This document shows, in pieces, positions 7,401 through 10,958 of a stretch of 10,958 nucleotides of DNA. The notes beneath the pieces are model-generated. The model saw only the letters and a list, made by a program, of their open reading frames with translations, was not told where the DNA came from and searched no databases. The position numbers were made by a program, and so were the translations under genes. Numbering within the stretch: the first letter of the stretch is position 1; the number at the start of each line of letters is the position of its first letter. Source of the stretch: an uncultured Methanomassiliicoccales archaeon (GTDB taxonomy: Archaea; Thermoplasmatota; Thermoplasmata; Methanomassiliicoccales; Methanomethylophilaceae); NCBI GenBank assembly GCA_934234005.1, contig CAKQHC010000046.1:1-10958 (forward strand), in the 5' to 3' direction.

Positions 7401-7674
7401 AGAGACCACCACCGTGTTTAAACTGAATGAAAACCAGATGCCTAATGCAGTCGGTCTGATGAGGGACGGAAAGATAAACCTGGTCATCAACACCCCTTCG
7501 CTTAAATCCGGAGCCATACGCGACGGATATACTATGCGCAGATTGGCCGTGGAGTTGGAAATCCCGTTCATGACCACTGTGCAGGGCGCCAGAATGGCCG
7601 TCGGAGCCATAAGAGTGGCCAGAAGCGGAAAATCCGACGTCCGTAGCATGAAAGAATTCCACGGATTAGTGTGA
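4468..7674 (+). CDS. carB: Carbamoyl-phosphate synthase, large subunit
   Basis: Uses two ATP, bicarbonate and the ammonia delivered by CarA to make carbamoyl phosphate in the cytoplasm. The 1068-residue length is full size. Order of domains: carboxy-phosphate ATP-grasp half (1 to about 400; [52 protein letters not shown]), oligomerisation domain (about 400-545), carbamoyl-phosphate ATP-grasp half (from about 548; [47 protein letters not shown]), and a C-terminal MGS-like allosteric domain (about 930-1068; [30 protein letters not shown]). The MGS domain keeps the phosphate-binding TKGTS and NTP elements, so nucleotide feedback such as UMP inhibition is plausible. The two halves show the expected internal duplication. 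Start fixed by the ATGA overlap with carA and an AAGGAGGGG Shine-Dalgarno site. It ends at a hairpin terminator 13 bases after the stop. Confidence 0.98.
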   Translation: [1068 protein letters not shown]

Positions 7675-7686
7675 ATTTACAAACAT

Positions 7687-7713
7687 TCCGCCGGAAACGG
7701 CGGATTTTTTTTT
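7687..7713 (+). terminator. carAB terminator: GC-rich hairpin with GAAA loop and T9 tract
   Basis: TCCGCCG-GAAA-CGGCGGA forms a perfect 7-base-pair stem with a GNRA loop at 7687-7704, followed by nine T residues at 7705-7713. Archaeal RNA polymerase terminates mainly at T-tracts, so the T9 alone should suffice; the hairpin gives it a bacterial-like intrinsic form. The end of the T-tract is shared with the TATA box of the next gene. Confidence 0.85.
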
Positions 7714-7718
7714 ATATA
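7711..7718 (+). promoter_or_regulatory. TATA box of the DJ-1/PfpI gene
   Basis: TTTATATA lies 23-30 bases before the ATG at 7741. No Shine-Dalgarno site is seen in the intervening bases, so a leaderless mRNA is expected. Its first three T residues are the last three of the carAB terminator tract. Confidence 0.6.
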
Positions 7719-7740
7719 TCTGTAAAAGACTGCCGTTTTT

Positions 7741-8379
7741 ATGATTGGACAGACAACTGACGTTTATCTTTTCATCCAGGATACTTTGGCCGATTGGGAA
7801 ATAGGATATGTTACGGCAGAGATAAATTCCAAGAGGTTTTTCAAAAAAGATGCGCCCGTTATTAATTTACATACAGTTGCCGATACATTGGACCCTGTAC
7901 GCACTATGGGCGGTCTGACAGTCGTTCCGGACTGTACCGTAGACTGTATATGTCCGGGAAACAACGTGATGATTATTCTTCCCGGATCGAATTCATGGTC
8001 CGACCTGCATGATTCTCCAATCATCGGAAAAGTAAAATCGGTTCTCGATTCGGGAGGCACAGTTTGTGCGATATGCGGCGCAACCGTTGTTTTGGCAGAT
8101 TTCGGAATTCTCGACAACCGGCGTCATACCAGCAACGGCCCGGGATTTTTAGAGTATTTCTCTAAGAATTACAAAGGACAGAAAATGTATGAAGATGTAC
8201 CCGCCGTATCCGACGGAGGAGTAATCACAGCAGGGGCATCCAGTCCTGTGCAGTGGTCCAAATTGATTTTGGAAAAACTCTCCGTATTTTCCGAAAATAC
8301 TTTGGAAGCATGGTACAATTATTATGAAACGGGCAATCCGAAATATTTCTATGATATTCAAAACAGTCTGAATGAATAA
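7741..8379 (+). CDS. DJ-1/PfpI superfamily protein, YdeA-like type 1 glutamine amidotransferase fold
   Basis: A 212-residue cytoplasmic protein without signal peptide. Its layout matches the YdeA-like branch of DJ-1/PfpI: FIQDTLADWEIGYVTAEI at the N-terminus with Glu20 in the position of the conserved acidic residue, VRTMGGLTVVPD, IILPGSNSWSDL, the nucleophile elbow VCAICGATVVLAD with Cys112, LDNRRHTSNGPGFL with His129, then VSDGGVITAGASSP and a C-terminal helical tail WYNYYETGN. These residues suggest a working Cys-dependent site, but substrates in this family (deglycase, amidotransferase-like, stress response) are unsettled, so only the family is claimed. Extra cysteines form CTVDCIC (65-71) and CAIC (109-112), which is unusual. 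It stands alone after the carAB terminator with its own TATA box. Its stop lies 15 bases from the 3' end of the convergent tRNA gene, and no T-tract terminator is visible between them. Confidence 0.85.
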   Translation: MIGQTTDVYLFIQDTLADWEIGYVTAEINSKRFFKKDAPVINLHTVADTLDPVRTMGGLTVVPDCTVDCICPGNNVMIILPGSNSWSDLHDSPIIGKVKSVLDSGGTVCAICGATVVLADFGILDNRRHTSNGPGFLEYFSKNYKGQKMYEDVPAVSDGGVITAGASSPVQWSKLILEKLSVFSENTLEAWYNYYETGNPKYFYDIQNSLNE

Positions 8380-8394
8380 AGGCGGAATTATAGG

Positions 8395-8478
8395 TGCGAG
8401 GGATGGGATTCGAACCCATGAACCGCTAAGGACAGGATCCTAAATCCTGCGTCGTTGGCCTGGCTTGACAACCCTCGC
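8395..8478 (-). tRNA. tRNA-Leu, anticodon UAG
   Basis: An 84-base class II tRNA on the minus strand. The acceptor stem is GCGAGGG/CCCTCGC; the D-arm is GTC/GAC with GG in the loop; the anticodon stem CAGGA/TCCTG encloses loop TTTAGGA, giving anticodon TAG (reads CUA and other CUN codons). A long variable arm of 13 bases (TCCTTAGCGGTTC) marks a Leu-type tRNA, and the T-arm is ATGGG/CCCAT with loop TTCGAAT. The discriminator is A. The genome continues CCT, so the full CCA is not encoded and must be added enzymatically. No intron. A TATA-like box lies upstream at 8505-8512. Confidence 0.95.
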
Positions 8479-8504
8479 AACATCCCGTTACATGGCAACC
8501 TTGG

Positions 8505-8512
8505 TTATTATT
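8505..8512 (-). promoter_or_regulatory. TATA-like box of the tRNA-Leu gene
   Basis: On the minus strand AATAATAA is centred about 30 bases upstream of the mature tRNA 5' end at 8478, predicting a start a few bases before the tRNA, as usual for archaeal tRNA genes with a short 5' leader removed by RNase P. It is a weak match. Confidence 0.4.
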
Positions 8513-8578
8513 CTAACGGTTGTTGTATGTCGGGTTGCGTTGCGTTCGGAGCATGCATGTTTCGTTTGGGGGAAGTAA

Positions 8579-8586
8579 TTAAAAGA
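8579..8586 (+). promoter_or_regulatory. TATA-like box of iorAB
   Basis: TTAAAAGA, preceded by purine-rich GGGGGAAG resembling a BRE, lies 35-42 bases before the iorA ATG and predicts a leader of roughly 10-15 bases that just includes the AGAGGT Shine-Dalgarno site at 8609-8614. GGATATGG at 8593-8600 is a weaker alternative that would give a leaderless start. Confidence 0.4.
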
Positions 8587-8608
8587 GAGAGCGGATATGG
8601 TTGCATCC

Positions 8609-8614
8609 AGAGGT
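8609..8614 (+). promoter_or_regulatory. Shine-Dalgarno site of iorA
   Basis: AGAGGT matches the GGAGGT core and lies six bases before the ATG at 8621, supporting that start. It makes iorA one of the few promoter-proximal genes here that appear not to be leaderless. Confidence 0.5.
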
Positions 8615-8620
8615 TAATAC

Positions 8621-10435
8621 ATGTCGGATTTAATCAACGATGGGGGAAAACATCTCCTCTTGGGCAACGAAGCCATAGTTCGCGGGCTGTTCGAAGCCGG
8701 AGTGGGTTTTGCCTCCACTTATCCCGGTACGCCTTCTTCAGAGATCGGAAACATTCTCGAGAAACTGTCGTCGGATGCCGGAATGTATTTCGAATTCTCA
8801 ACCAATGAGAAAGTTGCCATGGAAGTTTCCGCGGCAGCAGCTTCGTCAGGCGTCAGATCATTTGTTTTCATGAAACATGTAGGTCTGAATGTGGCTGCCG
8901 ATCCGATGATGACCTTGGCATACGCAGGTGTACGCGGAGGTATGTTGATTCTGTCGGCCGACGATCCTTCCGCACACAGTTCACAGAATGAACAGGATAA
9001 CCGCTATTATTCTACGCTTGCTCTTCTTCCGATGATCGAGCCTTCTACGCCGCAGGAAGCCAAGGACATGATTTCCGTCGCGTATGAAATTTCGGAGAAG
9101 TTGGGCCTTCCGATTATTTACAGGACTACAACAAGGGTCAACCATGCACGCGGAGTTGTCGATTTCGGAAACCGTCTGCAACCCGTGACTAAAGGACATT
9201 TTGATAAGGATGTTGTAAGATTTGTGAATATTCCGGCCTATGCAAAAGTGAATCGTAAGAGACTTCTCGAACTCAATAAACAGGCTCAGGAGCTTTCCGA
9301 AGTTTCGGAATTGAATTATATCGAAGGCTCGGGCGAAATCGGAGTAATAACATCCGGCGTGTCTTATACTTATGTTCATGAATTTATAAAGAATGTTTCT
9401 GTACTGAAACTTGGATTTACCAATCCCCTTCCGGAAAGAAAGATTGCAGATTTCATCAAAGACAAAAAATCCATTATTGTTGTCGAAGAACTCGAGCCGT
9501 TTTTGGAAGACCAGGTGCTTAGAATTGCATCTCAGAACGGAATTACCGTACCTATATTGGGAAAGAGATCCGGTCATCTTCCAAGGGCAATGGAATTTTC
9601 ACCGGATACGCTGACGGCATTGAAAGATTTGGTTGCTGTTCACGATTTCGCAAAGCCTCTTCAAATGCCCCAGGATAAGCTTCCGAGCAGACCTCCGACA
9701 TTATGTGCGGGATGTCCGCACAGGGGAATGTTTGCTGCTACGAAAAGAGCCGTCGGAGATAAAGACGTAGTGTATTGTTCGGATATCGGATGTTACACTC
9801 TCGGTGTTCAGCCCCCGTTCAATACTGCCGATTTCATAATATGTATGGGCGGAGGTGCCGGAGCAGCCGGAGGATTCCAGGCAGCTACCGATCAAAAACC
9901 GATTGCATTCATAGGAGATTCTACGTTCTTCCATGCCGGAGTTCCCGCATTGGTCAACGCTCTGTTTAACAATCATAGTATTACTATGGTCATCCTGGAT
10001 AACAGAACTACCGCTATGACCGGACACCAGCCAAATCCCGGAACGGGAAGAGACTTCGGCGGAATAGTTACGGAACCGATCGATATACAGAAACTTGTGG
10101 AAGGCATAGGAATACAATATGTCCGTACAGTGGATCCGTATGATATCAGGGAATCCACAAAGGTTATGCGTGAAGCAATATCATTTGACGGTGTTTCCGT
10201 TGTCATATCAAAATGTCCATGTCCTTTGGAACTGAAGAAAGTAAAGAAGCTGATTCCCGCAACATGTATTACGATTACAGACAACTGCATCCGTTGCTAT
10301 GCCTGTTTGAAGACCGTTGCATGCCCGGCACTTATTAAGAAAGACGGTGCGATTACGGTCGACAATACACAATGTATAGGGTGCGGAATGTGTGTAAATG
10401 TCTGTCCGAAGGGAGCACTGGAGGTGAAGAGATGA
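8621..10435 (+). CDS. iorA: Indolepyruvate:ferredoxin oxidoreductase, alpha subunit
   Basis: TPP- and iron-sulfur-dependent subunit that converts arylpyruvates plus CoA to aryl-acetyl-CoA, CO2 and reduced ferredoxin, or the reverse in reductive aromatic amino-acid synthesis. The 604 residues are of typical length. Order: pyrimidine-binding domain with TYPGTPSSEI (about 33-42) and the STNEKVAMEVSAAA helix carrying the conserved Glu; a middle domain; CAGCPHRGMF (about 361-370); a TPP/Mg-binding stretch GDSTFFHAGVPALVNALFNN and LDNRTTAMTGHQ (about 433-470); and a C-terminal two-cluster ferredoxin domain. Cluster cysteines are 556, 559, 562, 568 (CX2CX2CX5CP) and 585, 588, 591, 595 (CX2CX2CX3CP). 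Each group's last cysteine probably serves the other cluster. The start at 8621 has AGAGGT six bases upstream. Its TGA overlaps the iorB ATG. The partner PaaK is encoded about 7 kb upstream. Confidence 0.96.
   Translation: MSDLINDGGKHLLLGNEAIVRGLFEAGVGFASTYPGTPSSEIGNILEKLSSDAGMYFEFSTNEKVAMEVSAAAASSGVRSFVFMKHVGLNVAADPMMTLAYAGVRGGMLILSADDPSAHSSQNEQDNRYYSTLALLPMIEPSTPQEAKDMISVAYEISEKLGLPIIYRTTTRVNHARGVVDFGNRLQPVTKGHFDKDVVRFVNIPAYAKVNRKRLLELNKQAQELSEVSELNYIEGSGEIGVITSGVSYTYVHEFIKNVSVLKLGFTNPLPERKIADFIKDKKSIIVVEELEPFLEDQVLRIASQNGITVPILGKRSGHLPRAMEFSPDTLTALKDLVAVHDFAKPLQMPQDKLPSRPPTLCAGCPHRGMFAATKRAVGDKDVVYCSDIGCYTLGVQPPFNTADFIICMGGGAGAAGGFQAATDQKPIAFIGDSTFFHAGVPALVNALFNNHSITMVILDNRTTAMTGHQPNPGTGRDFGGIVTEPIDIQKLVEGIGIQYVRTVDPYDIRESTKVMREAISFDGVSVVISKCPCPLELKKVKKLIPATCITITDNCIRCYACLKTVACPALIKKDGAITVDNTQCIGCGMCVNVCPKGALEVKR
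10420..10427 (+). promoter_or_regulatory. Perfect Shine-Dalgarno site of iorB
   Basis: GGAGGTGA is fully complementary to the archaeal 16S rRNA 3' end and lies four bases before the ATG at 10432, within the last codons of iorA. It fixes the iorB start and indicates internal translation initiation in the operon. Confidence 0.8.
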
Positions 10436-10958
10436 AGTACACTGTGCAGATTGTGGGAGTAGGCGGCCAGGGTGTTCTTATGGCATCCATGGTTCTGGGA
10501 AATGCCGCTATGAACTCCGGATACAAAGTGGCCATGAGCGAAGTTCACGGAATGGCTCAGAGAGGAGGAAGCGTTCTTTCCACATTGCGTTTCGGAGACG
10601 ATGTCATCAGCCCTCTGGAAGCCGTCGGAAATGCAGATTTGATAATGGGATTCGAACCTGTGGAGACTGTGCGCAATCTGCCGCTGGCCAATAAAGATTC
10701 TGTCATTCTCATGAATCTCGACCCTGTTCTGCCCTCAATGGTAGCTGCGGGTTTTGAAGAATATCCTGATGTTGAAAAATTGAAGAAAGCTGTTACGGAC
10801 GTCAATCCGAATCTGAAGACGATTGATGCCACACGTATTGCAATCGATGCCGGAAAGGCAGTTGCTGCAAACGCGGTGATGATCGGAGCCGTTGCAGCAA
10901 TGGACGGATTCCCATTATCCAAAGAGGTTCTGCTTGATGCGTTAAAGATGCAGGTACC
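10432..10958 (+). CDS. iorB: Indolepyruvate:ferredoxin oxidoreductase, beta subunit (3' end cut)
   Basis: Second subunit of IOR, the gamma-type domain of the pyruvate:ferredoxin oxidoreductase superfamily, which is thought to bind CoA and complete the alpha2-beta2 enzyme with IorA. About 175 residues are visible and the right edge cuts the frame; full family length is near 190-200, so probably only the last 15-25 residues are missing. Visible marks: VQIVGVGGQGVLMAS at the N-terminus (Rossmann-like glycine loop), SEVHGMAQRGGSV (the family signature around residues 39-51), ADLIMGFEPVETVRNL, and the C-terminal NAVMIGAVAAM helix. The start overlaps the iorA stop by four bases (ATGA) and has a perfect GGAGGTGA upstream, so the two subunits are co-translated. 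No frameshift is seen. Confidence 0.95.
   Translation, partial: MKYTVQIVGVGGQGVLMASMVLGNAAMNSGYKVAMSEVHGMAQRGGSVLSTLRFGDDVISPLEAVGNADLIMGFEPVETVRNLPLANKDSVILMNLDPVLPSMVAAGFEEYPDVEKLKKAVTDVNPNLKTIDATRIAIDAGKAVAANAVMIGAVAAMDGFPLSKEVLLDALKMQV

Noticed and set aside
6250..7662. Very long open frame (470 codons) on the minus strand
   Set aside because: It lies wholly inside carB on the opposite strand; carB is complete with all domains. The frame is a by-product of codon bias and its translation shows no recognisable domain.
8540..8560. Palindromes GCATGC/ATGCAT and GTTGC tandem repeats upstream of iorA
   Set aside because: Arms are only three bases each and the repeats are imperfect, so they are not distinguishable from chance.
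8492..8578. 28-codon plus-strand frame with a hydrophobic segment (MATLVIILTVVV) upstream of iorA
   Set aside because: No Shine-Dalgarno site, and its upstream bases are the tRNA gene; it overlaps the tRNA promoter region. Too short to support without conservation data.
8455..8808. Plus-strand open frame of 117 codons across the tRNA and the start of iorA
   Set aside because: It begins inside the tRNA-Leu gene and overlaps iorA in another frame; translation shows no domain.
1..10958. CRISPR arrays, insertion sequences, prophage or integration sites
   Set aside because: No regularly spaced repeats, transposase or integrase motifs, or direct repeats of the tRNA 3' end were seen.

Overview
The window reads as archaeal chromosome of moderate G+C. 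Evidence: a Pelota gene (the archaeal/eukaryotic no-go decay factor), an indolepyruvate:ferredoxin oxidoreductase pair, TATA boxes placed about 24-31 bases before start codons, Shine-Dalgarno sites matching the archaeal GGAGGTGA core, and a class II tRNA-Leu with no encoded CCA. All seven stop codons visible are TGA or TAA and none is TAG. With the gene content, this suggests, as inference only, a gut-type methanogen of the Thermoplasmatota (Methanomassiliicoccales-like).

Layout, left to right. (1) A minus-strand AAA-ATPase-like/DUF1703 gene is cut by the left edge. (2) A divergent spacer with two perfect dyads leads into paaK (aryl-acid CoA ligase, plus strand). (3) A small winged-helix regulator on the minus strand has a stop codon that abuts that of paaK; pelA (Pelota) lies upstream of it on the same strand. 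(4) A divergent promoter region drives carA and carB, which overlap by ATGA and end at a GC-rich hairpin with a T9 tract. (5) That T-tract runs directly into the TATA box of a YdeA-like DJ-1/PfpI gene. (6) A minus-strand tRNA-Leu(UAG) follows. (7) iorA and iorB (overlapping by ATGA) run off the right edge.

How the genes fit together. CarA and CarB form glutamine-dependent carbamoyl-phosphate synthetase for pyrimidines and arginine. PaaK makes aryl-acetyl-CoA from free aryl acids. IorAB interconverts aryl-acetyl-CoA and arylpyruvate with ferredoxin. Together PaaK and IorAB could turn phenylacetate or indoleacetate into aromatic amino-acid precursors, or run in the fermentative direction. They are in the same window but not in one operon.

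A consistent expression pattern is visible. Genes that appear to be first in a transcript mostly have a TATA box at leaderless distance and no Shine-Dalgarno site. The second genes of overlapping pairs (carB, iorB) have very strong Shine-Dalgarno sites. I see no CRISPR array, insertion sequence, prophage or clearly novel multi-gene system. The most interesting items are the small regulatory structures: dyads, the merged terminator/promoter and the zero-gap convergent genes. No gene-free stretch exceeds 300 bases.
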